A DNA stretch of 64,000 nucleotides from Xanthostigma xanthostigma (GCA_963575645.1 OY754475.1:16220509-16284508), one strand, 5' to 3'. Positions 43,284-54,957 are shown, counted from the stretch's first letter. The notes: generated by a model from the sequence alone, not told the origin. Program-made: numbers and translations.

Positions 43284-46200
43284 ATGAAACAAATGTCAAT
43301 AATGGGATCTGGCTTAAGTTCAATGTGTCGATTGTGCTTATCAAGAGGCGTTGTACTGTTTGACATATTTAGGATTTCACCCAAAATGAAGAATAGCGTG
43401 GCAGGTGTAATAATGAAATGTGCTGCTGTCCAGGTAAGTTACATTATCGGGAAGAATATTGAGAGAACGAATTATTTTTATATGAAATAACATTTCTGTT
43501 CTAATCCGTTTTCTTATTAATTTATAATTCGCAACTTGTACACGCTACCTATAGAATCAGATCTATGCTATCATAACAATATTTTTTATATTAAAATTAA
43601 ATTTAGGTCCTGAGATATTTTTTTCAAATTAAATGAAAACGACATAAGCTAAAATTACCAATACCGGAACGACGAAGGGCATGTGACTAGTTTTTATTAT
43701 TTAAAAAAGAAAGTAGTATTTGCCCCATTATATAAAATGGACATTTGGCTATTCGATAATAATCAAATTATTAAGTTTTTCTGATATTTAATATATAAAA
43801 TAAATGTTTTTCGAAGAAGTCTAAAAGAGCCAGTATCGGAAAGCTTAAAAAGCCTTGTCCTAATGTCGGAATATGGTTGGCCCAGTACCGAAACAGTTAA
43901 CAAAACGTTTACCGTTGTAAAGCACGGCGATTCCAGTTATCTATAACTCAGTTGGTTGAAGCGGCGTGCTAATAACGCAAAGGTCGTGGGTTCGATCCCG
44001 CCAAAAGACATTATGTTTTTATTTTTTTACGGTGTATTTTTGTTTTTTTTTAGTAAGCAAATCAATAATTATTTAATATTATAAATATAAAATGCATTTA
44101 ATATTTCAAAATAATTGAATATTTTATAAAAAGGAAATATTTTAACTGTATAATATAAAAAACAAATGCCTTGAGGTTATACGTGAATTGTTTTAGACAA
44201 AAATATTCAACACAGGAGTTTATTTTTTATATTCAAATTGAAGTTTATGTATATTTCATGCATTTTTTATAACAAATGAACTTACTCCATTAAATATTAT
44301 GTCACAAACAGGTTTTCTTGGTCTAGTCATTCAATCAAATACACGCACGTGTCAATCGATGAAATGAACATGCCTGACTGTTCCGATACTGGGCACAGAC
44401 TCACTTTTGGTGTTCCAATAGACGAACAGCATAATTAATATAATAATATATTTTTTCTAATGTTATCAAAAACTTTTTTGAATTTTAAGTACCTAGAATC
44501 TGAGACTACTGTTGTTGTTAACAATTTTTTTCTTATATTTCTGATATATTTTAAAGTCAGTCTCATTTATATTCTATTTTATAAATAAAACATTAAGGTT
44601 TAAAATAAAGCAAGATACATTTAATTCCATCGCGTACGAAATAAAATATACCATAAAGATTATCAAATCGTTCCGCTATTGGGTCTCGTTCTGGTATTGG
44701 GACTTTTACTTATTCACTAATTTTTATTCCTATAGTGGCGCTAGCGTCACAACTGAGCTATTTTTCTCCGTGTAAAATTGTTCCTAAATCTTAAACATTT
44801 TTATTACATTACAAATAATTTGAAAGTAATTAAAATTTCTCTCGATTGCCAGATAACTAGGGGCGACGGGATGCCGAATTTCATCTGTCAATCATGTTAC
44901 ACTCAACTGGAGAAAACTCACCAGTTTCAGATGCAAATAGAGAATTCTGACAAAAGACTGCGACGCTATTTTCAGCAATTATTAACTTCTGACGAACCAA
45001 TCAAAACTGAATGTTCTGTTCAACCACCAGAAAATCATTCAAGTTTTAGCACTAATAAAGTTGTCGTGAAATGTGAATCTGTCGAGTTTCATGATGGTTT
45101 TGATGTAGATCTTGGTTGTAAAGAGAACGACTCTGCAATTTTCAGTGAAGAAAATAAACATAACGAAGAAATTTTTTTAAAATCCGAAATCAAAGACGAA
45201 CCGATGGATGACAGTTTATTAATTCTGACAGAATCAGTCGACGATACTGTAAACGCATCATTAAACGCCAATGAAAATGAAATTAGCTGCGAGGATACGA
45301 AAATTAATATTAGCCACGCATCAGAGGTTTCGTGTTTACCTTTTGCAAATGTGACTGAAAATGTCAGTAAGTGTGATGAAACAAATAAAAACCTTTCGGC
45401 TTATCCTCAGAGCCACCAAAAAGCAAATAAATTGAAATCTTATCAATGCGACATTTGCAACAAGTGTTTCTCCGGTTATTCGAGTTTCTATTATCATAGG
45501 CGAGTACATACTGGTGAGAAACCTTATCAGTGTGATCTTTGTAATAAGTATTACTCTGACTTAAGCAAATTAAATAGGCACAAGCGTATACATACTGGTG
45601 AAAAGCCTTATCAGTGTGACCATTGTAGTAAGTGTTTCTCTGACTTATACAATTTAAATAAACACAAGCGTACACATACTGGTGAGAAACCTTATCAGTG
45701 TGACATTTGTAATAAGTGTTTTTCTCAAACATACAGTTTAAATGTACACAAGCGTATACATACTGGTGAGAAACCTTTTCAGTGTGACAGTTGTAATAAG
45801 TGTTTTTCTCAAACATACAGTTTAAATGTACACAAACGTACCCATACTGGTGAGAAACCTTATCAGTGTGACATTTGTAATGAGTGTTTTTCTCACTCAT
45901 TCAGTTTTAATCAACATAAGCGTATTCATACTGGTGAGAAACCTTATCAGTGTGACATTTGTAATAAGTGTTTTTTACAGTCGTCCGATTTAAATATACA
46001 CAAACGTATGCATACTGGTGAGAAACCTTATCAGTGTGACCTTTGTAATAAGCGTTTCTCTGACTTAGGCAAATTAAATAAGCACAAGCGAATACATACT
46101 GGTGAGAAACCTTATCAGTGTGACCGTTGTAGTAAGTGTTTCTCTGACTTATGCAATTTAAATAAACATAAGCGTATACATACGGGTGAAAAACCTTATC

Positions 46201-46520
46201 AGTGTGACCTCTGTAATAAGTCTTTCTCCCAGTCAATCCATTTAAATGAACACAGGCGCATACATACTGGTGAGAAACCTTTTCAGTGTGATCTTTGTAA
46301 TAAGTCTTTCTCTCAGTCAAGCCATTTATATAAACACAAGCGTACACATACTGGGGAGAAACCTTATCAGTGTGACGTTTGTAAAAAGTGTTTTTCTCAC
46401 TCATTCAGTTTAAATCAACACAAGCGTATTCATACTGGTGAAAAACCTTATCAGTGTGACATTTGTAATAAGTGTTTCACTCAGTCAAACAGCTTAAATA
46501 TACACAAGCGTGTACATTAG
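43284..46520 (+). CDS. ZAD-C2H2 zinc-finger protein (13 fingers)
   Basis: Exons 43284-43433 (50 codons, donor GTAAGT) and 44853-46520 (acceptor TTGCCAG) give 605 aa. ZAD ligands are C15, C18, C62 and C65. One acidic linker unit (SEIKDEPMDD) precedes 13 C2H2 fingers, all with complete ligands. Fingers 4 and 5 share SQTYSLNVHKR, and 6 and 12 share SHSFS, so local finger duplications are likely. Exon 1 and the 1419-bp intron, including the TA-flanked insertion, are closest to the gene at 37432. The finger part is closer to the gene at 3382 (SIHLNEH, SSHLYKH, SHSFSLNQH in the same order). This mosaic suggests recombination or conversion between paralogues. Confidence 0.85.
43647..44710. mobile_element. 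Tc1/mariner-like non-autonomous element, copy 2
   Basis: Same intron position and same TA flanks as 37792-38984, with ends AAATTACCAATACCGGAACG and TTCTGGTATTGGGACTTTTAC. It is about 130 bp shorter through internal deletions. The shared position shows that the insertion is older than the duplication that produced the two introns. Confidence 0.7.
43937..44009 (+). tRNA. tRNA-Ile(AAU)-like relic, copy 2
   Basis: The same 73-base sequence as at 38099 with a few differences (TTGAAGCGGCGTGCTAATAA; TTCGATCCCGCC). A-box, anticodon loop CTAATAA and B-box are kept; the acceptor ends do not pair. Confidence 0.6.
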
Positions 46521-46536
46521 GGTGTTTTTTTAGTTT

Positions 46537-47033
46537 TTTTCGGTCCCATTGGCTGTTTTAGTATTGGACCTAAAAAAATCTCCCCAATATCATCTTCTTA
46601 AATCAAACCTGTGAGCGGCGCAAATCGAACTCCTTTTTTTTTACTCAAACATCGATAGCTGGTAGAAAAAAATATTTGTGATAGCAACATTTTGCAGAGA
46701 AATAAATTTCCCATATGTTCGTTTAAATTAAACAGTAATTAATTGAATGAAATCTGATTTTCATGAGAATGATATACGAAAATGTCTTAGAAAATAACGA
46801 ATTTAGTACTAAGGACCTTTTGTTGTGGAAATCTAAATCTCTACAAATAGTTGCTATCAAAAATAAAAAAGAATTCAATCAGCTATTCAAGTTTGTGTGA
46901 AAACGTCGTTTTTTCCATGTTAATTAAATGGGAAACCAACTCGATTTGAGCCGTTTACAGCTTTGATCTTGGAAGCTAAAATTCTGGGAGATTTTTTTTA
47001 GGTTTATTCTAAAATATTAGCCAATGGGACCGA
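46537..47033. repeat. 3'-flank palindromic element
   Basis: Left arm CGGTCCCATTGGCTGTTTTA, GGACCTAAAAAAATCTCC and ATCGATAGCTGGTAG; right arm AGCTATTCAAGTTTG, GGGAGATTTTTTTTAGGT and ATTAGCCAATGGGACCG. It begins 16 bp behind the stop codon. The ends TTTTTTTCGGTCCCATTGGC and GCCAATGGGACCGAAAAAAA are almost perfectly inverted. Confidence 0.75.
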
Positions 47034-47228
47034 AAAAAAACTAGTATTTATGTATGATTATTTATTGACGAGTAATCAGACGTTAATAAAAAATTTGAAA
47101 ACCTAAGTATTATATATTTATTTTTTATCGAACTAAATATCCTTTTTTTTAATTGGAAAACTTAAAGAGAACAAATAAAAATTATACGTAATTTTTATAG
47201 ACAAGAGTTCTGGCCCGAACAATATTGT

Positions 47229-47272
47229 TATAAGCAATTTATAAATAAATTGCTTATAACAATTAAATTAAA
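47229..47272. repeat. Short hairpin
   Basis: ATTGTTATAAGCAATTTA and TAAATTGCTTATAACAAT are inverted around a 4-8 base loop, downstream of the 3'-flank palindrome. Paralogous sequence without the full hairpin lies near 29190. Confidence 0.7.
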
Positions 47273-47313
47273 CAACGATAATAAAATGTATTGATTTTTT
47301 TTGTTTCATGTAC

Positions 47314-47467
47314 GGGTTATATGTCACTATGGAAATATGTTATTATTATCAAGTATTCACAGAAATTGTTCGAAGTTGTCCCCGTTTACACATATCATGT
47401 CCGTTTCAAATAAGCACCAATATACTTGATAATAACAACTTATTTCCATAGTGACATAATATAACCC
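47314..47467. mobile_element. Small inverted-repeat MITE
   Basis: GGGTTATATGTCACTATGGA with AAATATGTTATTATTATCAA pairs with TTGATAATAACAACTTATTT and CCATAGTGACATAATATAAC. The loop of about 65 bp has no coding capacity. Confidence 0.7.
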
Positions 47468-48305
47468 CAGGATCGACCTCAAAATTAAAGAAAATTTAAT
47501 AAAATTTATTTAAACTTCGAAAGGCTGTTTCTCTCTTATTTTTGAGTTTTGATAAAAAAACCATTTGAAATATTTGCTCGTCTATTTGATTTTTACACGC
47601 TGTAAAAAAAAAGCATCAACTTGAAACTCACCTGTATAATAGTGACTACAATATAACATGATACTCTCATATTTTTTATATTTATCTTGCTTATGGTGAT
47701 GTTTAATGGAAAATAATTTGGCAACAAACTTAGCTTTAATACAGATTTTTTTGCAAATAGCTAATACAGAAAACTAGCTAATTTTGTTGTCAAATTATTT
47801 TGAATTTTTTCGTTTAAACACGTATTTTATTTTTTTTTTAATACACGAACTCGTGCTCAAAAGCCTTCAATTACGACGATCTTATTTTTTTAACTCTCAT
47901 CTGTTTTGATGGTCGACTTTTTTCTTACCTTCTTACTGGAATGATGTCAATGCAATTTTTTTATTGTAGATTTGGATAGATTATCGAATTTATTGATTAT
48001 AATTATTCAAGCCTCATTTAAAAAAAAAAAACGACTTAGCATGTGGTCAATACAAATTTGGAACTTCTACTGATTGCTTACGAAGTCAGATTTATATCAA
48101 AATGAGATTTGACGATTTCCTCTTTTTTCAAAAATTATTTTTAATAAATTAACCCTGTGCCAAATGTCAGCTTTAACAAAGAATTAGTTTTTTTACATAT
48201 TTTTTAAGCACTTTGACTCCAGAGACTTGCTTGTTGACTAGTGTATTAATTATTTAAATGAATCTTGAAATTTTTGATCACAAGCTCTTGGCTAACAAGT
48301 ATGTG
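47468..48305. other. AT-rich intergenic DNA without recognised content
   Basis: Only short frames and poly-A/T runs; no element ends or protein similarity noticed. Confidence 0.4.
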
Positions 48306-48459
48306 ATCCAATGGTCATTATGTCGCATAGCCGTTAAAGCCGCTGCACACGAGGCTTGTTTTACAGTTGGAATCGATGCTTGGACATGTGCTGACTGCGA
48401 AGATAATTATTACTATGATTCGTGCTTTAAAATGTGTTTTGTGCTCCGTCTATCCCTTA
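48306..48459 (+). promoter_or_regulatory. Upstream block shared with the gene at 3382
   Basis: GTCGCATAGCCGTTAAAGCC, TGGACATGTGCTGACTGCGA and GTGCTCCGTCTATCCCTTA align with 2420-2580. Its position relative to the gene is kept, apart from a different transposon inserted at its end in each case. Confidence 0.5.
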
Positions 48460-48871
48460 AGGCTCAATTACATTGAGCGAGTTTACAAGCTGCTTGTTGG
48501 CGAATTCGCTAGTTGCTAGTAAAACTCGCTCAGTGTAATCAGTTTACTAGCCAAGTAGCGGATTGTAAACTATCTGCGAGTAAAAAAGTTGAAAGCCGGT
48601 CAACTTTACTCGCTGGCGTTTGGGATTGTTAGCTAGTAAACTGACCGTGTGTCATCATAGTTGCTAGTGAACTAGATGCGTCTTGGTAGTTTCTGGTTTC
48701 AGTGTCTACAAAATGTCGACGGAAATGAAAGAAAAACAACAACAAATTCACAATACGTGGTTCGTTAGCTAGTGAGAATTTTGTGTCATCATCCGTATCT
48801 CACTAGCCAACTCGCCCGCTTCTAAACTCGCCAACAAGCAGCTTGTAAACTCGCTCGATGTAATTGAGCCT
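48460..48871. mobile_element. PIF/Harbinger-type MITE (TTA target)
   Basis: Terminal inverted repeats AGGCTCAATTACATTGAGCG and CGATGTAATTGAGCCT are flanked by TTA (48457-48459, 48872-48874). GAGTTTACAAGCTGCTTGTT is also inverted near both ends. Inside, AAAATGTCGACGGAAATGAA resembles the start of the MADF frame of the element at 22293, so it may be an internally deleted Harbinger relative. Confidence 0.75.
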
Positions 48872-48889
48872 TTATCAATAATCACCCTA

Positions 48890-49053
48890 GAATCTAGATT
48901 ATGGATGCATAGAAATCTTATAGTCTATGCCCGAGAGTCTAGACGGTACTACTAGACAGTCGCGAGATAGAGTTAGAATAGCTACCTGTCTAAGATTTTT
49001 TGACGTGTTAAAAGTTTTTATTCCACTTATTTTATCTTTGATTTGGCATCAGA
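48890..49053 (+). promoter_or_regulatory. Promoter-proximal block
   Basis: ATAATCACCCTAG, GACAGTCGCGAGATAGAG, TTGACGTGTTAAAAGTTTTT and TTATCTTTGATTTGGCATCAGA precede the ATG at 49054. Confidence 0.5.
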
Positions 49054-51499
49054 ATGAAAGAAATATCGATAATTGGATCTGGATTAAGTACAATGTGCCG
49101 ATTGTGCTTATCAAGTGGCGTTGTACTGTCAGACGTATTTAGGATTTCATACAAAATGAAGAATAGAGTGGCAGGTGTAATCATGAAATGTGCTGCTGTC
49201 CAGGTAAGCTACATTTTTCGCGAAGATATTGACAGAACGAATTGTTTTTATTTGAAATAACATTTCTATTCTATTCCGTTTTATTTATTTATAATTTGTA
49301 ACTTGGGTAAAGTTTTACTGAATGAACGGTTTCGATTTTGGCGAATTTAAAAACTCACAAAACTGTCTATTGCTATAGGACAGTTGGAGAAGTGATTTCC
49401 CTTTGAAACAGTTTCTTTTAAGAAAAAAAAACTGCACGAACGCCAGATATTAAATAAATTCACACACAAACCTCAAAATAATGAAGATTTAAACACCATA
49501 TAGAACTCTACAAGATAGTGTGACCACACTATTAATGTTTTATTAAATTATAACCCTGGAATTGTTTTTTTAAGAACTCCCCCCAAATACCCACCCCTTT
49601 TCATTGGAATCTTAAGTGTTGGAAATTTTATAGATATATTGGCCATATAGAAAGTAACTAACAAGATACGGTGTTAAAAAATAATAATTTATAAGTACGG
49701 TATTCTGTGCTATTAATATCCAGCGTTTGTAGTTTTTAAGGCAAATCACTTCTTCAACTGTTCTATAGCAATAGCCAGTTTTGTGCATTTCAAAATTCGC
49801 CAAAATCGAAACCGTTCATTCAGTAAAATTTTACCGTAACTTGTACAAGCACCTATAGAATCAGATCTGTGCTATCATAATGATAATTTCTACATAAAAA
49901 TTTAATTTAGGTCCTGAGATATTTTTTCAAATGTTGTTTCAAATTAAACTAAAGCGACATATTCACTAATTTTTATTCCTACAGTACCGCTAGCGTCACA
50001 ACTGAGTTATTTTTCTCAGTGGAAAATTATTTCTAAATTTTAAATTTTTTAAATTACAAAGTAACATCAATAAACAGAAAATAATTAAAATTTTTCTCGA
50101 TTGCCAGATAACTAAAGGCGACGGGATGCCGAATTTCATCTGTCAATCATGTTACACTCAACTGGAGAAAACATACCAATTTCTGATGCAAATAGAGAAT
50201 TCTGACAAAACACTGCGACGCTATTTTCAGCAATTATTTGCTTCTGACGAACCAATCAAAACTGAATGTTCTATTCAACCTTCTGAGAGTCATTTAATCC
50301 TTAACAGTAATAAAGATATTGTGAAAAGTGAATCTTTAGAGCTCCATGATGACTTTGATATAGATCTTGATTGGAAAGAGAACGAAGCCGCGAATTTCAT
50401 TCAAGAAAATAAAAATATCGATGGAATTTGTTTAAATTCCGAAATCAAAGACGAACAGATGGATGACAATTTATTAATTCTAACAGAATCTGTCGATGAC
50501 TCCGATCTTGATTGGAAAGAGAGCGAACCTGCAAATTTCATTCAAGAAAATAAAAATATCGATAAAAGTTCTTTAAAATTCGAAATTAAAGACGAACAGA
50601 TGGATGATAGTTTAGTAATTCTAACAGACTCAGTCGATGGCATGGTAAACGTATCATCGAACGACGATGGTAATGAAATTGTCTGCGAAGACACGAAAAT
50701 AAATATTGGTCACGTATCAGAGATATCGTGTTTACGTTCTGTAAATGTGACTGAAAATTTCAATAAGTGTGATATAACGAATAAAAATATGCTGACTTAT
50801 CGTCAGAAGCACAACAAAGCAAATAAATTGAAATCTTATCAATGCGACATTTGCAACAAGTGTTTCTCCGGTCATTCGAGTTTCTATAATCATAGGCGAG
50901 TACATACTGGTGAGAAACCTTATCAGTGTGACCTTTGTAATAAGTCTTTCTCTCGGCCAAGCCATTTAAATATTCACAAGCGTATACATACTGGTGAGAA
51001 ACCTTATCATTGTGACTTTTGTAATAAAGGTTTCTCTCATTCAAGCAGTTTGAATAAACATAAACGTATACATACTGATGAAAAACCTTACCTGTGTATC
51101 ATTTGTAATAAGAGTTTCATTCAATCAAGCAGTTTAAATGCACACCAGCGTATTCATACTGGTGAGAAACCGTATCAGTGTGACGTTTGTAATAAGTGTT
51201 TCTCAGTGTCATATAGTTTGATTGAACACAAGCGTATACATACTGGGGAGAAACCTTATCAATGTGACATTTGTAAAAAATGTTTCTCACTGTCATCCAA
51301 TTTTAGTAAACACAAGCGTGGACATACTGGAGAGAAACCTTATCAATGTGACATTTGTAATAAGTCATTCTCTACGTTAGCCAATCTTAATCGACACAAG
51401 CTTAATCATACTATTAAGAAATCTTATCAGTGTGATCTTTGTAATAAGTGTTTTTCTCAGTCATCCAAATTAAATGAACATAAACTTGCACACTCCTGA
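49054..51499 (+). CDS. ZAD-C2H2 zinc-finger protein (8 fingers)
   Basis: Exons 49054-49203 (50 codons, donor GTAAGC) and 50108-51499 (acceptor TTGCCAG) give 513 aa. ZAD ligands C15, C18, C62 and C65 are present; exon 2 starts ITKGDG instead of ITRGDG. The acidic linker has two 47-aa units, almost identical to those of the gene at 33032 (shared ENEAANFIQENKNIDGI, SLKFEIKDEQMDD, DGMVNVSSNDDGNEI). Eight fingers follow, more diverged than elsewhere (CIICNKSFIQ, TLANLNRH) with atypical linkers TDEKPY and TIKKSY. It ends with HS and TGA, not with the family KRIH-TAG. Exon 1 and intron resemble the gene at 11498, the linker that at 33032: another mosaic. Confidence 0.85.
49306..49835. mobile_element. 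530-bp MITE in the ZAD intron
   Basis: The ends GGTAAAGTTTTACTGAATGA and the complement of TTCATTCAGTAAAATTTTACC are inverted over about 40 bp and flanked by the 8-bp repeat GTAACTTG (49298-49305, 49836-49843). TGTCTATTGCTATAGGACAG and CTGTTCTATAGCAATAG are also inverted. It shares family and site with 11752-12072. Confidence 0.8.
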
Positions 51500-51894
51500 A
51501 AATAAAATGGATTGTTCAGAATTTCCTTCTCATTAATGATAACCTCTTCTTGTTTTTCTACTATTATGAAACCTGTTTCAAATTAGTCCTGTAAGTCAAC
51601 CGAAACCAGAATTGGAACCATATAACATTAATGATCTTTTAGAAATTACTTTTGTTTTTATGGCGTATTGTATCATCTTTTTTATCTTTTTGGGCTAGAC
51701 AATAAAGATATATTAGGTATTATTATTATTTTTAGTTTTTATTGTAGAATAATCAAGTCAATAATAAACGCCCAATAATTTTTGAGAGTTCCCATATGAT
51801 AATAGCGCACGGTTTCCTCCTAGATTCGTGTAATGTCTGGACACAAACTTACAAATTATTTCCGTTTCATTATTTTCCTTTTCAATCGTACAAT
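51500..51894. other. 3' flank of the last zinc-finger gene, end of the array
   Basis: The family palindrome and R1 repeat are both absent. AATAAA-like motifs at about 51702 and 51760 could serve 3'-end formation. No further zinc-finger sequence is seen to the right. Confidence 0.4.
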
Positions 51895-51939
51895 TTACAG
51901 TAAAACACTATTTTTTAAGCCGAAACAATAATTCATTTT

Positions 51940-52530
51940 GATAAATTCTACTAATAAACACTTTTTAAACGTTATAAATTCAATCTCATTTTGCAACACA
52001 ATAAGTAAAGATAAATTAAGAGTCAACGTATGCTCGGCTATTGCAGATTTTTCAATGTGTCCCAATCTACAACACAAGAGAAGTTGTAGACTGGGACACA
52101 TTAAAAAATCTGCAATAGCCCAGCATACGTTGACTCTAGACAACCATAAGAGATCGTTTTTGAAGAAACCAAAGTTATAGACAGAACATCGAGTTACTAC
52201 CCGCGCATATACAGAGACGCCATAGAAATACACAAACACACAAATAATAATATTCCAACCGGAGATGAAGGTTTGAATCTAAGTAAAACCTGGACACAAG
52301 CACTGTGCAATAACCAACCCACTGAATGGAACAGCCAATCACAGAAGAGCATACTACGACAGAGTAGAGAACACGAGCACACTGACCATAAAAGACGGAA
52401 GTACCGCACTTGTCGACACTCCACGCACTTATCTGTGAGCAGCCTAGAAGGACACTTCGCCCGCTACCACATCGCATTTGATAATGTCTACCGCAGTTGT
52501 AGACGAAACGTCAGGTATAAATACCAATGA
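51940..52530 (+). mobile_element. Penelope-like element C-terminal fragment with inverted 5' piece
   Basis: On the plus strand from about 52080 the frame reads GHIKKSAIAQHTLTL, then EETKVIDRTSSYYPRIYRDA and IEIHKHTNNN, then GLNLSKTW. This pattern is known from the C-terminal GIY-YIG region of Penelope-like elements. The part encoding GHI-KSAIA-HTLTL also occurs on the minus strand at 52020-52075, so the two copies form a hairpin (52020-52138). It is a fragment and not intact. Confidence 0.55.
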
Positions 52531-52669
52531 ACTACGGCATACAAGCCCGGAAACCAAGAAAATTTGGATCAGCACCGGCCGTGAAGGCCTATACACTTGG
52601 ATAAAAATTAAAAATTTGGGGGGCACCGTTAATATTTCCTCATGAAATTTTATGTGGAGCTTATTGAAA

Positions 52670-53480
52670 GTGTAGATTTGGCTGGGAGTTTTTCCCACTG
52701 CGCCTCTCGCCGAGAAACGGTAATTCCTGTACCGGCCATCTTGTTGAGGTTTTCCATGGTTTCCCTCAACAATTCCAGATAAATATAGAGATGGTTCCTT
52801 AAGGCCGCTGCACACGAGGCTAGAAACGCTGCTAGATTCCTTGCTAGATTTGCCTATTAGTTTTCTAGTGCTGGTTTTCTTGATTGCTGCTAAGTGATCG
52901 CTTCACACGAGATTATCTTTCAAGCGTGTTTTGTGGATAGATCTGGTGCGCGCGCAGTGACAGTTCGAATATAAATATTAAACACAGGAGCAAAACGTGT
53001 CTGTTGTCTGGCAGAATTACGCCATGTGGGCGTTGGTTCAAGTGCCCATGTGAAGATACTGCTTCCTGATTTGTTCTTGCTCATACCTAACAATAAATCT
53101 AGCAGGGAAAATAGCCCCTGTTCTAATTTTAAAACCTATCTTCTGAGCTAGCAAGGCAGCCCGTAGTGACGTCATTTCCAGCTTTGTACCCAGCCTACCG
53201 GCTAGCAGAACTCCTAGCAGCGTTTCTAGCCTCGTGTGCAGCGGCCTTTATTCAAGGCCATGGCCGATTACCTGTCAACTCCTATGCTCAAAATTTGCCT
53301 ACCTTATCCTAATTTCCTAAAAATTCCTTTATTCGTCCATTGCTATTAATTAAGTTGAAGTTTAAAAATTGTGGAAAATAACGGGAAGTGTGGTGAAAAA
53401 AAAATAGTTATGGTGCGAATGACGTCTGTTATGACATAAAGTCGAGAAACGGACGTTAAACGAATTATTATTATTTACTA
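52670..53480 (+). repeat. Retroposon-like tail split by a MITE
   Basis: GAGGTTTTCCATGGTTTCCC and ATGGTTCC before the MITE, then GGCCATGGCCGATTACCTG and CGGACGTTAAACGAATTATT after it. They resemble a widespread insect retroposon 3' end; this is from memory and not checked. Confidence 0.35.
52802..53247. mobile_element. PIF/Harbinger-type MITE (TTA target), 446 bp
   Basis: AGGCCGCTGCACACGAGGCT and its complement AGCCTCGTGTGCAGCGGCCT are the ends, continuing with AGAAACGCTGCTAG. TTA flanks both sides (52799-52801, 53248-53250). The interior has many CTAG words and no coding capacity. Confidence 0.85.
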
Positions 53481-53889
53481 TTACAAGCGAAAAAAATAAA
53501 TAAAAATAGCTCTCTTCAATCTCTAGCGATTATGATGTACATATATATGTCATGTACTACACTAAGTGTAGGATAAAACAGTAATGATAAAATTCTCAGT
53601 TTTTAGTGACTAATAATTAATTATTTGTGTTACTCACACATATGATAAGTTCATTTTAAGTGATAGCTGAATTAACATAAAATAAAAATATTCTTCTTTT
53701 CGTGCATATAGCCAAAGTTGCTGAGCACGTAATTTAAGATAAAAAAAAAAAAAAAAATATTCTTTATAACAGAAAAATATTGCATATTTCACAAACTAAA
53801 CCGCACTAGCAAAATGTCCGCCCGAAACGAAGCAATCGGTATTTTTAAAAAACATACTAAACAAAGGGCCTGTAGTCTATAGTCTATTG
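53481..53889. other. AT-rich DNA without recognised content
   Basis: Contains an 18-20 base poly-A run near 53740; no gene or element seen. Confidence 0.4.
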
Positions 53890-54199
53890 CAGCGGTTTCC
53901 AAACTTTCGACACTAACGCCCCCCTTATAAAAAATCTTACCTCTGCCTTTCCCTTGAAAAAATTTATAAACAATTTGTAAATAAATTCTTTACCTACTGA
54001 GAAAATAATTACAAAGGTGGTAAATATACAGTACAGTAGCGAGCAGAAAAATCAGTGTTAATATAAAATGTCCATTATTTGGTAGTTATGTTTGAGCGCT
54101 TATTCTTAAAACTATGATTTTGTCAGAACAACGATATTCGCAATTAATCTGCGTCCCCCTGGATAATTTTGCGCGTACCTCCAGGGGGGCACTCCGCTG
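53890..54199. mobile_element. hAT-like MITE, 310 bp
   Basis: CAGCGGTTTCCAAACTTTCG at the left and GGGCACTCCGCTG at the right are short inverted ends. The flanks GTCTATTG and GTTTATTG are an 8-bp target duplication with one difference. It resembles the element at 28279-28563 at its left end. Confidence 0.65.
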
Positions 54200-54207
54200 G
54201 TTTATTG

Positions 54208-54957
54208 CATCAGTACTGTACAGTTTTCAAGATACCTAGTTATAATGAAATCTTCTGATTAATCTTCAATCAATAAATTGTCGACCGATTTTTCATACAA
54301 TATATTAACAAAAAATATACAATTATAATTCTATACTGAAAATTTAATAATATTTATTCAAATCTTTGATTAACGTCTGATTATAGAACTCTTCAATAAA
54401 TAAAATTATCGACCAATTTTTCAGACAAATATATTAACAAAAATATAAAAATTAATACATTAACGTTTAGGTCCAGATTTGGACCTTCTTCAGAACTGAT
54501 CTAAAAATATAAAAATTGATTAATAATTAGTTTCTAATTGGTTTTTGAAAAAAATTCGATTTAAGGAGGTTGATGCGTTATAGTCCCAATCAAAAGTAGG
54601 TAAGTCAAATTCTAAATCGGAACTTTTTCAGAATAAATTTTTACAAAAGGTTATAAGTCGATAATACCAATAAATTATTGCCATAAACGCATAAATAAAT
54701 AATTTTTTTTTATTAGGTAATTAGTTATTTTAGTATTTTACTTAATGGACTAACTTTTGAATTTTTTGTACAAAGTTAGGTTAGGAAAAATAAATTTATG
54801 TAAATATCCGTATTTTACATATTTTTTGCAGTAAATAATTAAAAAAAGAAACTAGAATTAATGAAAATTAAAATTCAATCATTAAAAAGATGAAAATTCA
54901 GTTGAAATAGTTAAAATTGTCAAGAATAAAAGTCCATAATCAAAAATTGCTAAGGTT
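54208..54957. other. AT-rich DNA with a dispersed repeat
   Basis: 54240-54560 holds two related stretches (CAATAAATTGTCGACCGATTTTTC and CGACCAATTTTTCAGACAAA), also similar to 1205-1390 and about 18290. No gene seen. Confidence 0.4.

Noticed and set aside
52197-52815. Overlapping minus-strand frames near the Penelope-like fragment
   Set aside because: They are the opposite strand of the retroelement coding part and of the retroposon tail; no domain seen.
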